Shown here: piece by piece, positions 5,548 to 11,989 of the stretch
How the letters are laid out: the number at the start of each line of letters is the position of its first letter
Numbering within the stretch: position 1 is the first letter of the stretch
Origin: Caryophanales bacterium
GTDB taxonomy: Bacteria > Bacillota_I > Bacilli_A > RF39 > UBA660
DNA length: 11,989 nt
Assembly (NCBI GenBank): GCA_016282415.1
Contig: JAEEKO010000052.1
Span: 1-11,989 of the forward strand
Reading direction: 5' to 3'
Program-made: the position numbers and the translations under genes
Notes under the pieces: model-generated
Told to the model about the DNA's origin: nothing
Database searches by the model: none
Seen by the model: only the letters and a program-made list of their open reading frames with translations

Positions 5548-6747
5548 TTATTTTGTAATTAAATTATAAGTATCAAGTGCTATCATTAATTCTTCATCAG
5601 TTGGAATTACATATACTGGAATCTTTGAATCAGCAGTTGAAATAATTCCTTCATGAATGTCTTTAAATCCAGCAATTTTATCATTAACTTCTTTATCTAA
5701 CTTAATACCGAAACAAGCAAGCTTGTTAACTAATTCCTCACGGAATCCAGCAGCATTTTCACAAGTACCTGCCGTTAAAGTAATCGCATCAACTTTACCT
5801 TCTAATTCTAAGTAATATTTAGCGATGTATTCTGCTACTTTATTAACATAGATTTCATTAGCAAGAGTTGATAAATGATCTCCATCTTTAATAGCTGCTT
5901 CAATATCACGATGATCACTAAATTTTTCACTAATACCAAGTAATCCACTTTGTTTATTTAAAATAGTATCAACATCTTTTAAACTAGTATTAGTTTTATC
6001 CATATAGAATGGAATAATTGAATAATCAATATCACCACAACGAGTACCCATGGTAATACCAGCGTTTGGACTGAATCCCATTGTTGTATCATAGCATTTA
6101 CCACCTTTAATACAACATAATGATCCACCACTACCAACGTGAGCATTAATAATATTAATATCATTACGGCCAAGTTTTTCTTGCATTACTTTATTAATGT
6201 ATTTATGACTTGTTCCATGGAAACCATATTTACGAATTTTATAATCACGATACCAAGAATAAGGTACTGAATATAAATAATTTTCCTCTGGCATTGTTTG
6301 ATGGAATGCAGTATCAAATACCCCTACCATCTTAACGTTTGGTAATGCTTCCTTAAAAGCTTCAATACCAATTAAATTAGCTGGATTATGTAATGGTGCT
6401 AGTGGAATTAATTCTCTAACAACATTAATAACTTCATCATTAATAACCACTGATTCACTAAATTTATCGCCACCATGAACGATACGATGACCAATTCCAT
6501 CAATTTCTTCTAAACTACTAATAACCTTGTAGTTAATTAATTCTTCGATTAAAATTTTAACCGCATCACTATGACTATTTAGTGCTACTTCTTTCTTTAT
6601 TTTTTCACCGTTAATTTTGATATTATAGAAACTATCATTAATTCCGATTTTTTCAAAATAACCACTAATTAAAACTTTTTCTTCTGGTAATTCGAATAAA
6701 GTAAATTTTAATGAAGAACTACCAGCATTAATAGATAATATTTTCAT
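5548..6747 (-). CDS. ackA: Acetate kinase
   Basis: Acetate kinase converts acetyl phosphate and ADP to acetate and ATP. The 399-residue product has the usual length and the family landmarks: INAGSSSLKF at 6-15, HRIVHGG at 87-93, FDTAFH at 144-149, KYGFHGTSH at 173-181 and GTRCGDID at 234-241 with the catalytic arginine R236. Some normally conserved positions differ: HVGSG (203-207) instead of HxGNG, GTCEN (327-331) instead of GIGEN, and C237 where serine is usual. The start is ATG at 6747, with GAGGTGG upstream; the longest frame begins at a GTG inside that site. No phosphotransacetylase gene is nearby. It leads the ackA-nrnA-recX operon. Confidence 0.93.
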   Translation of the reverse strand: MKILSINAGSSSLKFTLFELPEEKVLISGYFEKIGINDSFYNIKINGEKIKKEVALNSHSDAVKILIEELINYKVISSLEEIDGIGHRIVHGGDKFSESVVINDEVINVVRELIPLAPLHNPANLIGIEAFKEALPNVKMVGVFDTAFHQTMPEENYLYSVPYSWYRDYKIRKYGFHGTSHKYINKVMQEKLGRNDINIINAHVGSGGSLCCIKGGKCYDTTMGFSPNAGITMGTRCGDIDYSIIPFYMDKTNTSLKDVDTILNKQSGLLGISEKFSDHRDIEAAIKDGDHLSTLANEIYVNKVAEYIAKYYLELEGKVDAITLTAGTCENAAGFREELVNKLACFGIKLDKEVNDKIAGFKDIHEGIISTADSKIPVYVIPTDEELMIALDTYNLITK

Positions 6748-6766
6748 TTTTCCCACCTCACTTTTA

Positions 6767-6772
6767 ATTATA
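6767..6772 (-). promoter_or_regulatory. Possible -10 box of the ackA operon
   Basis: TATAAT lies at 6772-6767 on the minus strand, right after the U-tract of the preceding terminator. No good -35 is present at 16 to 18 bp. The start near 6760 leaves a very short leader that still includes GAGGTGG. Confidence 0.4.
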
Positions 6773-6777
6773 CAAAA

Positions 6778-6805
6778 AAATAAAAAGTATTGCTACTTTT
6801 TATTT
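6778..6805 (-). terminator. Terminator after the 39-aa gene, before ackA
   Basis: AAATAAAAAGTA (minus strand, 6805-6794) pairs with TACTTTTTATTT (6789-6778) around a GCAA loop and is followed by further T residues. The stem includes the end of the small gene's coding region. It separates that gene from the ackA operon. Confidence 0.75.
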
Positions 6806-6912
6806 ACCTTTTTACAATCATTTTTAACTATTTTAGTAAAATTATCTTGTTGTAACGGTTTTATTACTGAAATGTTAAGATCATAATCTAAATTATATAA
6901 TTTTGTTGCCAT
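6793..6912 (-). CDS. Small protein of unknown function (39 aa)
   Basis: I do not recognise this protein. The frame reads MATKLYNLDYDLNIS through to a lysine-rich end (CKKVNKK) and a TAG stop. It is basic (8 Lys against 4 Asp), has a single cysteine at 33, and has no signal peptide or membrane segment. Support for a real gene: an AGGTGAT ribosome-binding site close before the ATG, a 7-bp hairpin placed exactly over that site, an extended -10 element about 40 bases upstream, and a strong terminator at the end of the frame. It starts 38 bases after thiI. In B. subtilis this position beside thiI holds sspA, but the sequence does not look like an alpha/beta-type spore DNA-binding protein. Confidence 0.6.
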   Translation of the reverse strand: MATKLYNLDYDLNISVIKPLQQDNFTKIVKNDCKKVNKK

Positions 6913-6936
6913 GCTATCACCTATTTATATGATAGC
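6913..6936 (-). promoter_or_regulatory. Hairpin over the ribosome-binding site of the 39-aa gene
   Basis: GCTATCA (6936-6930, minus strand) pairs with TGATAGC (6919-6913) around a 10-base loop. The AGGTGAT ribosome-binding site spans the loop and the 3' arm, and the ATG follows directly. It could control translation as RNA or be a dyad operator in DNA. Confidence 0.5.
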
Positions 6937-6949
6937 CAGAAACTATATA

Positions 6950-6958
6950 ATTATAACA
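6950..6958 (-). promoter_or_regulatory. Possible extended -10 promoter of the 39-aa gene
   Basis: TGTTATAAT (6958-6950, minus strand) is a full extended -10 element at the very end of thiI. There is no convincing -35 box. A start near 6943 would put the hairpin at 6913-6936 in the leader. Confidence 0.4.
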
Positions 6959-8144
6959 AATCAGAATGATTATTTTGTTCTTTTAATTCAACTTTAATTA
7001 CTTCTTTATTCTTGATAGCATCTTTAATCATATCTTCATATGGAATTAAAGTTTCGTATTCTTCACATTTACTTAATTCCGGATTAATTACTGGATGATC
7101 AGGTACAAAAATAGTACAGCAATCAATAAATGGTAAGATTGATGTTTCATAAGTATCAATTTTTTTAGCAATATCAATTATTTCCAGTTTATCTAAACAA
7201 GCTACTGGACGAATTACTGGAATATCAACTACATGATTAATAACACTCATACTATTTAAAGTTTGACTTGCTACTTGACCAATAGATTCACCATTAACTA
7301 GAATTTTGCAATTCTCCATTAATGCAATACGTTTTGAAATACGATACATCATACGACGCATAATCGTAATTAAATATTCATGCGGAATATTTTTTAAAAT
7401 TGCTTCTTGAATTGGAGTGAAGTTAATAACATGAACTTTAAGATAAGTATTGTTATATAATGCTAATTTCTTAGCTAGTTTTAACACTTTATCTTTAGCT
7501 TGATCTGAAGTGTGAGGAGGACTTTCAAAATAAACAGCCTCTAGTTTAACTCCTCTTTTAATAGCCATATAACCAGCAACCGGCGAATCAATTCCGCCAG
7601 ATAACATTAATAAACCTTTACCAGCAACACCTACTGGGTATCCGCCTAATCCGTCAATAACATCAAAATAGAAATAACTAAAATCTTTTCTAATTTCAAT
7701 ATTAACAATTATTTCTGGATTATTAACATCTACTTTAAGATTAGGAATATTTTTTAGAATAATACCACCCATCTTACGACTAATATCCATACTATTAATT
7801 GGATAAGTTTTATCACTACGTTTTGTTTGAACTTTAAATGTAGCAAAATCTTTATCCTTCAATAATTCTAAAATTTCATTTCCAAGTGAATCTAAATCTT
7901 TAGTTTTAGTTTCATATCCTAAATTGATTTCATGTAATCCAAAAACATGTTTTAATATATCTAATATTTCATCATAATCATTATCTTCAGGAATAATAAA
8001 CATACGTCCAGCATCATGCTTTTCTTCATAACTATATTCGTTTAAATAAGCTTTAATGTTTTTACTTAAAGTATTAATAAATAAGTTAATATTACCCTTT
8101 TTAGTAGTTAATTCACCATATTTAATAATAATTAATTTGCGCAT
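6951..8144 (-). CDS. thiI: tRNA 4-thiouridine synthase ThiI
   Basis: ThiI makes 4-thiouridine at position 8 of tRNA, using ATP to adenylate the uridine and sulfur carried from a cysteine desulfurase. At 397 residues it is the short Gram-positive form without the C-terminal rhodanese domain. The order is an N-terminal ferredoxin-like domain, THUMP (about 60-165), then the PP-loop ATP pyrophosphatase with SGGIDS at 182-187. DCC at 341-343 (FIDCCTIF) holds the conserved cysteine of the PP-loop half. The ATG at 8144 has AAAGGTGAT upstream. The nifS gene upstream is the expected sulfur donor, but an intrinsic terminator stands between them. Confidence 0.95.
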   Translation of the reverse strand: MRKLIIIKYGELTTKKGNINLFINTLSKNIKAYLNEYSYEEKHDAGRMFIIPEDNDYDEILDILKHVFGLHEINLGYETKTKDLDSLGNEILELLKDKDFATFKVQTKRSDKTYPINSMDISRKMGGIILKNIPNLKVDVNNPEIIVNIEIRKDFSYFYFDVIDGLGGYPVGVAGKGLLMLSGGIDSPVAGYMAIKRGVKLEAVYFESPPHTSDQAKDKVLKLAKKLALYNNTYLKVHVINFTPIQEAILKNIPHEYLITIMRRMMYRISKRIALMENCKILVNGESIGQVASQTLNSMSVINHVVDIPVIRPVACLDKLEIIDIAKKIDTYETSILPFIDCCTIFVPDHPVINPELSKCEEYETLIPYEDMIKDAIKNKEVIKVELKEQNNHSDLL

Positions 8145-8170
8145 TTCGCATCACCTTTATCAATAATAGC

Positions 8171-8207
8171 AAAAAAAACACTAAATTTAAAGTAATTTAG
8201 TGCTTTT
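8171..8207 (-). terminator. Intrinsic terminator between nifS and thiI
   Basis: On the minus strand, CACTAAATT (8202-8194) pairs with AATTTAGTG (8187-8179) around a 6-base loop and is followed by eight T residues (8178-8171). The stem can extend through a G-T and several A-T pairs. TGCTATTAT just downstream could be an extended -10 for thiI. Confidence 0.8.
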
Positions 8208-8210
8208 GCT

Positions 8211-9338
8211 TTAATTAATTGCTTTTAGTTTTTCATATTCTTCATCAAAAACCTTTAAGAAATTGGTTACATCTTCACTTGAAGTTAAATAAGATAAACT
8301 AATTCTTAATGTTGACATTGCTCTTTTTTTATCTTTATATATTGCCATTACGGATGCAGATAATTCAGATGATGAACAAGCCGTACTCGTACTAACATAG
8401 ATATCATGTTGTTCTAAAGCATGAACCATCGTTTCCGATTTAACATTTGATAAGCTAATATTAATAATATATGGTATTGAATAAACTGTATTATTAACTA
8501 AAATAGTTTCATCTTTACTAAAATGATTAATAATACGTTCATTTAGTTTTTTAACAAAGCTCTCTCTTTTTTCAACATCAGTTAATGCAATACGTAATGC
8601 TTTAGAAAATGCAACTACTAATGGTAGTGGTACGGTACCAGGTCTGATTTCATTATATTTAGTACTACCATGAATAATTGGGGCAACATTGACTTTGCTA
8701 TTGCGATATAATAGCCCGATTCCTTTTGGTCCATATATTTTATGAGAACTCATTGTTGCTAAATCAACATCATGGATATTAATGGTATATTTACCTATTG
8801 CTTGCGTCATATCCGAATGTAATAACGTATTCATATTTTCTTTTTTAATAACTTGACGAATTGATTTTAAAGATTGTCTAACTCCTACTTCACTATTTAC
8901 GGCACAAATACTTACTAAAATAGTTTCATCCGTAATTAAACTCTTTAAATCATTCATATCAATCATACCATTATCAAGATTCTTAACATAACTAACTTTA
9001 AATCCTAATGTCTCTAAATAATCACACATTTTATAAACAGAAGGATGTTCAAGCATTGATACAATAATATGATTACCACGCTTATGATTAGCAATACAGG
9101 TTCCAATGATGGCCATATTATTAGCTTCAGTAGCGCCACTGGTATATATTATTTCATTTTCCATAACATTAAATAAATCGGCAATTTGTTTAGTAGCGTC
9201 ATCATATAATTTTTTTGATTCTACTCCTAATTTATGAATTGAATGGGTATTACCAATGTATTCTTTTGTTACTTTAATATATGATGCCATAACTTCGTCA
9301 TTGACTGGTGTAGTCGCGGCATAATCTAAATATATCAT
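8211..9338 (-). CDS. nifS: Cysteine desulfurase (NifS/IscS-like), ThiI partner
   Basis: This PLP enzyme takes sulfur from cysteine and passes it on as a persulfide. The 375-residue product begins MIYLDYAATTPVN and has the fold-type I landmarks: TSGATEANN, EHPSV with H98 over the cofactor ring, SDMTQ with D176 and Q179, the PLP lysine K200 in SSHKIYGPKG, and the active-site cysteine C321 in STSTACSSS. The start is ATG at 9338 with GGTGAT upstream; the ATG at 9350 overlaps that site and has none of its own. The short class and position before thiI match B. subtilis NifZ, which supplies ThiI. It could also serve other sulfur acceptors. Confidence 0.94.
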   Translation of the reverse strand: MIYLDYAATTPVNDEVMASYIKVTKEYIGNTHSIHKLGVESKKLYDDATKQIADLFNVMENEIIYTSGATEANNMAIIGTCIANHKRGNHIIVSMLEHPSVYKMCDYLETLGFKVSYVKNLDNGMIDMNDLKSLITDETILVSICAVNSEVGVRQSLKSIRQVIKKENMNTLLHSDMTQAIGKYTINIHDVDLATMSSHKIYGPKGIGLLYRNSKVNVAPIIHGSTKYNEIRPGTVPLPLVVAFSKALRIALTDVEKRESFVKKLNERIINHFSKDETILVNNTVYSIPYIINISLSNVKSETMVHALEQHDIYVSTSTACSSSELSASVMAIYKDKKRAMSTLRISLSYLTSSEDVTNFLKVFDEEYEKLKAIN

Positions 9339-9354
9339 TTGTATCACCATATTA

Positions 9355-9360
9355 ATTATA
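9355..9360 (-). promoter_or_regulatory. Possible -10 box of nifS
   Basis: TATAAT (9360-9355, minus strand) follows the U-tract of the ezrA terminator. No clear -35 is seen. The predicted start near 9348 gives a leader that barely contains the GGTGAT site, as at ackA. Confidence 0.4.
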
Positions 9361-9364
9361 CACT

Positions 9365-9394
9365 AAAAAAACTAACTAATAAATAGTTAGTTTT
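9365..9394 (-). terminator. Terminator of ezrA
   Basis: On the minus strand, AAAACTAACTA (9394-9384) pairs with TAGTTAGTTTT (9378-9368) around a 5-base loop and is followed by more T residues. The ezrA stop codon lies in the first arm. Confidence 0.85.
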
Positions 9395-11105
9395 GATATT
9401 CATCAAGTAATCTTTCGTAAATACCAGGTTCAACAATATTTATAGTGTTAATTGCTTGTTCTAAAGAACCCTTATAATTACCTTTGTAGAATAAGTTCTC
9501 AGACTTAACTAATCCATAATCAATGTCATGATTAATTGGACGATAACGATTACCATAAACAATTGCCATTTCCGCCATCTTTGCGGTTTTAACCAATTCT
9601 TTAGTTGTATTATATAACTTTAAAGTTAAATCACGAGCAGTATCAACACGCGTATTAAGAACTTTAATTGATAATGGTGTTTTATTTAATTCTTTATTCA
9701 TTTCTTTAATAGCAATACTTGCTTCTTTTAATTCAACAAAATATTCTTTAGGAATAATTGGTAATTTATAACTATTAACCTTTTCTTTGCTATGAGCAAG
9801 AATTTCCTTAATTTCAATTAATTGATCACGCGCACGATCTTCATCTTCTTTTAAACTATTTAAACTCTTTAAAGTGAAATTAAGTTTTTCCTCGGTTTTA
9901 AGAAGATTATTATTACAAATATCCATTTCTTTTAATAATTTAGAAAAAGCTACTTTATGACTACGATATAAATTAATAATAAAATCATAATTATCCTTAA
10001 TACTAATCAATTCGTATTTAATGTCGCCAATGACTTTAACATCATCATTATCTAAGTCATAACTATATTTTATTTCATCAATCTTACGAATTAAATTATT
10101 ATTAATCTTTTCTAAGTTAACAACTTTAATAATAACGTTACGTTGATATTCTTCAAAGCGACGTTTAGCAATTTTTTCTTTTTCAAAATCGTTGTAAATT
10201 GATTCAATATAATCGAGAATAGTTTTTAATTCAAATGTTGAATCTTCAACATTTAATACTTTTAAGCGACTAATGATATCGGAAATTTTTTTATTAATTT
10301 CGTCTTTATTATAATCTAAATTTAAATAATCTAAGTTATATCCTTCTGATACTAAACGATTAGCAATCGTATCTAGTTCCTTTAGTTTACTAGGAATTAA
10401 ACTCTTAGCTAACACAATAATATCCGGAGCTTCATCAATGACAATTTTTAAATTACCAATTGTATCATCAATAGCTTTAACTATTTTAGCAACTTCAGCA
10501 TATGAATTATTTTCTAATGCTAATTCAAAAGCACTAAATAATTTATCAATGTTTTCAATTTGTAAATCAATTGGTTCTTTAACAATATCATATTCATTTT
10601 CTTTATTATGATATGTTTGTAATAATTTACGATAATCAGCTTTTAATTTAGTAATAATCTCACGATTACGAACTTCACTTAAAGTTATTTCTTGAATTTC
10701 TTCTAATAAGTAATTAGCTTTGGTTTTGGCATAAGTAATAGCAAGTTCAGCTTCAACTATTAAACGTTGTAAATCTTTATAATCTTTGCTTTGAAACTTT
10801 TCATCAATTAATAATAAAGTGTCACCAATTTGTGGTACTTCTTCATCTTTAATATCATTAAATCTTTTAACCCAGTCGTTATAAGTTTTACGAAGATCAT
10901 CATTATTAATCAATGTTTCAACTTTATTCAATTCTGATAAAATATTAGCTGAAATAATTAAATTACGGTCACGATCCAAATTATTGATAATAGTTTGGTA
11001 TTTTTTGCGTTTATTATTTTTTAACAAAAAGATTGTTAAAGCAATAATGCCAATACCAATAATTATATAAGTAATAGCTAATAGAATATGAATTGTACTT
11101 GACAT
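9387..11105 (-). CDS. ezrA: Septation ring formation regulator EzrA
   Basis: EzrA is a membrane-anchored, spectrin-like protein that restrains FtsZ ring formation away from mid-cell and coordinates division and wall synthesis in Firmicutes. The 572-residue product is close to the B. subtilis length (about 562). It has one N-terminal membrane segment (about residues 7-28), then KNNKRKK, then a long helical coiled-coil-rich cytoplasmic rod made of Lys, Glu, Asn and Ile. Near the C-terminus, AIVYGNRYRP (514-523) corresponds to the conserved patch needed for septal localisation, followed by LFYKGNY and NIVEPG. The ATG at 11105 has AGGAG upstream. A weak extended -10 (TGATAGAAT, around 11131-11139) may drive it. 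Confidence 0.93.
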   Translation of the reverse strand: MSSTIHILLAITYIIIGIGIIALTIFLLKNNKRKKYQTIINNLDRDRNLIISANILSELNKVETLINNDDLRKTYNDWVKRFNDIKDEEVPQIGDTLLLIDEKFQSKDYKDLQRLIVEAELAITYAKTKANYLLEEIQEITLSEVRNREIITKLKADYRKLLQTYHNKENEYDIVKEPIDLQIENIDKLFSAFELALENNSYAEVAKIVKAIDDTIGNLKIVIDEAPDIIVLAKSLIPSKLKELDTIANRLVSEGYNLDYLNLDYNKDEINKKISDIISRLKVLNVEDSTFELKTILDYIESIYNDFEKEKIAKRRFEEYQRNVIIKVVNLEKINNNLIRKIDEIKYSYDLDNDDVKVIGDIKYELISIKDNYDFIINLYRSHKVAFSKLLKEMDICNNNLLKTEEKLNFTLKSLNSLKEDEDRARDQLIEIKEILAHSKEKVNSYKLPIIPKEYFVELKEASIAIKEMNKELNKTPLSIKVLNTRVDTARDLTLKLYNTTKELVKTAKMAEMAIVYGNRYRPINHDIDYGLVKSENLFYKGNYKGSLEQAINTINIVEPGIYERLLDEYQN

Positions 11106-11172
11106 AACGCTACTCCTACTTTCTATATCAATTCTATCATATTCAATAAAAAATTAAAAGATTTTATTGCAT

Positions 11173-11203
11173 AAAAAAAATAATATCGCGCGATATTATT
11201 TTT
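11173..11203 (-). terminator. Terminator after the NPKTG surface protein gene
   Basis: A 12-bp stem pairs 11192-11203 with 11176-11187 around a GCGC loop, followed by a run of T residues on the minus strand. The A-rich other flank could allow it to work in both directions. Confidence 0.85.
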
Positions 11204-11207
11204 CAAA

Positions 11208-11504
11208 TTAAACTTGGTATAATTTATTATTTTTCTTAGCTAATGCGATAGCAGAAATACTGAACACAATACCACCAATAACGATAGCATATGGAACGAA
11301 TGAACCAGTCTTTGGATTCTTTTCAGTACTAACTTCAGTTACATAATCACAAGTTTCATCACAATCATCTAAATTAGTAGAATCAGCTGCTGGTGTAGCT
11401 CCATTATTATCATTAAAATCAAATCCTGTATCTTCTGCATTAACAATAATAGCTCCACCAAATAATACAACTAAAGCTAAAAATACGCCTAAAAATTTCT
11501 TCAT
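11208..11504 (-). CDS. Small secreted acidic protein with NPKTG sorting signal (98 aa)
   Basis: I do not recognise a functional family. The layout is that of a sortase substrate: a signal peptide (1-23, likely cut after VNA), a short mature part of 43 residues (24-66), the motif NPKTG at 63-67, a hydrophobic segment (about 69-89) and a positive tail (KKNNK). NPKTG is the motif of some sortase B substrates, such as IsdC of Bacillus anthracis. The mature part is strongly acidic (12 Asp/Glu, 2 Lys) and has two cysteines in CDETC (48-52). It would leave only a tiny peptide on the wall. The ATG follows AAGGAG. No sortase gene is in the window. If no sortase recognises it, it would be a membrane protein with an outside acidic loop. 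Confidence 0.8.
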   Translation of the reverse strand: MKKFLGVFLALVVLFGGAIIVNAEDTGFDFNDNNGATPAADSTNLDDCDETCDYVTEVSTEKNPKTGSFVPYAIVIGGIVFSISAIALAKKNNKLYQV

Positions 11505-11534
11505 ATATATCTCATTCTCCTTATTCTTAATATG

Positions 11535-11563
11535 AGTTTATAACAAAAAAAATATTTTGTCAA
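11535..11563 (-). promoter_or_regulatory. Promoter of the NPKTG surface protein gene
   Basis: TTGACA (11563-11558, minus strand) is followed by TATAAA at 15 bp or TAAACT (11540-11535) at 17 bp. The spacer is an A/T tract. The start falls about 20 to 30 bases before the ATG. Confidence 0.65.
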
Positions 11564-11590
11564 TTATTGGATGTAATATTTTTATAAAAT

Positions 11591-11618
11591 TTGACATATT
11601 TTGAAAATAGTGTATAAT
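11591..11618 (+). promoter_or_regulatory. Sigma-A promoter of rpsD
   Basis: TTGACA (11591-11596), 16 bp, TATAAT (11613-11618): both hexamers are perfect. The start would be near 11625, about 157 bases before the rpsD ATG. The -35 box stands back to back with the TTGACA of the divergent surface protein gene. Confidence 0.85.
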
Positions 11619-11624
11619 TAATAA

Positions 11625-11781
11625 GTGCAAATAACTGGCAGTTTTTAAATTCAGTTATAATGTGTTTATTGAGATATTTTAGTAGTTTGGACTGCCCTAA
11701 CGAAAAAGTATAATATAAACTCCCTATAATTGATTTAAAATATCCTTTATTAGCAAATATAATGAAAGGAGAAATAATAAT
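11625..11781 (+). promoter_or_regulatory. Structured leader of rpsD, candidate S4 autoregulatory element
   Basis: This long non-coding leader has several complementary segments. ATAACTG (11631-11637) pairs with CAGTTAT (11652-11658). GCAGT in that loop (11638-11642) pairs with ACTGC (11691-11695). GATATTTTA (11673-11681) pairs with TAAAATATC (11736-11744). CCTTTATTA (11744-11752) pairs with TAAT plus AAAGG (11760-11769, one bulged G), covering part of the rpsD ribosome-binding site. In B. subtilis S4 represses its own gene through the rpsD leader, so the same role is likely here. The fold shown is by eye. Confidence 0.6.
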
Positions 11782-11989
11782 ATGGCAAGATACACTGGAC
11801 CTGCTTTTAAGAAATCTAGAAGATTAGGTTTTTCTACATTAGAAAATGGTAAAGATATCGCTAAAAGACCTTATGCTCCAGGACAACATGGAACTGACCG
11901 TCGTAAAAAATTAAGCGAATATGGTATCCAATTACAAGAAAAACAAAAAGTAAGATTTATGTATGGTTTAAATGAAAAACAATTCCACA
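11782..11989 (+). CDS. rpsD: Ribosomal protein uS4, N-terminal part, cut by window edge
   Basis: uS4 is a primary 16S rRNA-binding protein that nucleates small-subunit assembly and commonly represses its own synthesis. The first 69 codons are present out of about 200. MARYTGPAFKKSRRLGF, KRPYAPGQHG and LSEYGIQLQEKQKVRFMYG are diagnostic. The N-terminus lacks the four zinc-binding cysteines, so it is the zinc-free form common in Bacilli. The ATG at 11782 follows GAAAGGAG. It has its own promoter and a long structured leader, and is divergent from the small surface protein gene. Confidence 0.98.
   Translation, partial: MARYTGPAFKKSRRLGFSTLENGKDIAKRPYAPGQHGTDRRKKLSEYGIQLQEKQKVRFMYGLNEKQFH

Noticed and set aside
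5979..6173. 64-codon frame on the minus strand
   Set aside because: It lies wholly inside ackA in another frame, has biased Val/Ile/Leu content and no ribosome-binding site; it is a shadow of ackA.
6793..6912. 39-aa gene as a small acid-soluble spore protein in the sspA position
   Set aside because: It is too short, lysine-rich without the Gly/Ala/Gln composition or the family's conserved blocks. Only the position is similar.
9339..9350. nifS start at ATG 9350
   Set aside because: It has no ribosome-binding site; its own bases form the GGTGAT site for the ATG at 9338, which gives the normal MIYLDYAATTP start.
11655..11660. TATAAT inside the rpsD leader as a second promoter
   Set aside because: No -35 box at suitable distance, and most of these bases are part of the leader hairpin; a chance match in AT-rich sequence is likely.
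1..11989. Mobile elements, CRISPR arrays, prophage or attachment sites
   Set aside because: No transposase, integrase, spaced direct-repeat array or target duplication was seen; all genes fit a core chromosomal region of uniform composition.

Overview
This is an AT-rich chromosomal window (about 30% G+C by eye) from a low-GC Firmicute of the class Bacilli, probably one that forms endospores or descends from spore formers. The taxonomic pointers are a T-box leader before ileS, EzrA, PrsA, a NifS-type desulfurase paired with a rhodanese-less ThiI, NrnA, a uS4 without the zinc cysteines, a CotE spore-coat morphogenetic protein and two tiny YjcZ-type sporulation membrane proteins. Tryptophan codons checked in ileS and rpsP are TGG. 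None of the 15 complete genes ends in TGA, but nothing shows UGA recoding. No mobile element, CRISPR array, rRNA or tRNA gene was found.

Layout. 1-1337 (minus): rpsP-khpA, then an Ile T-box leader and the 5' part of ileS (cut by the window edge). IleRS is the eukaryote-like type (IleRS2) with a swapped GLHH signature. 1413-2589: sporulation genes cotE and two yjcZ-like genes (minus) interleaved with a HIT-family gene (plus). 2747-3769 (plus): the PrsA foldase lipoprotein. 3803-6747 (minus): ackA-nrnA-recX in one close-packed transcription unit. 6793-6912 (minus): a 39-codon gene of unknown function with a hairpin over its ribosome-binding site. 6951-11105 (minus): ezrA, nifS and thiI, each followed by or separated by intrinsic terminators. 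11208-11504 (minus): a tiny secreted acidic protein with an NPKTG sorting signal. 11591-end (plus): promoter, structured leader and 5' part of rpsD.

How it fits together. Most genes are housekeeping: translation (rpsP, rpsD, ileS, khpA), tRNA thiolation (nifS-thiI), nanoRNA/pAp turnover (nrnA), recombination control (recX), overflow acetate and ATP (ackA), division (ezrA) and envelope protein folding (prsA). The order rpsD...ezrA-nifS-thiI...ackA resembles the B. subtilis chromosome. The most interesting points are the altered IleRS signature, matching sigma-K-like promoter elements at both sporulation loci, a terminator hairpin that contains the rpsP -35 box, a candidate pseudoknot in the rpsD leader, and the two unusual small genes. 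I see no large undescribed multi-gene system here. Several annotated starts are moved from the longest ORF to the start supported by a ribosome-binding site (cotE, prsA, recX, ackA, nifS).
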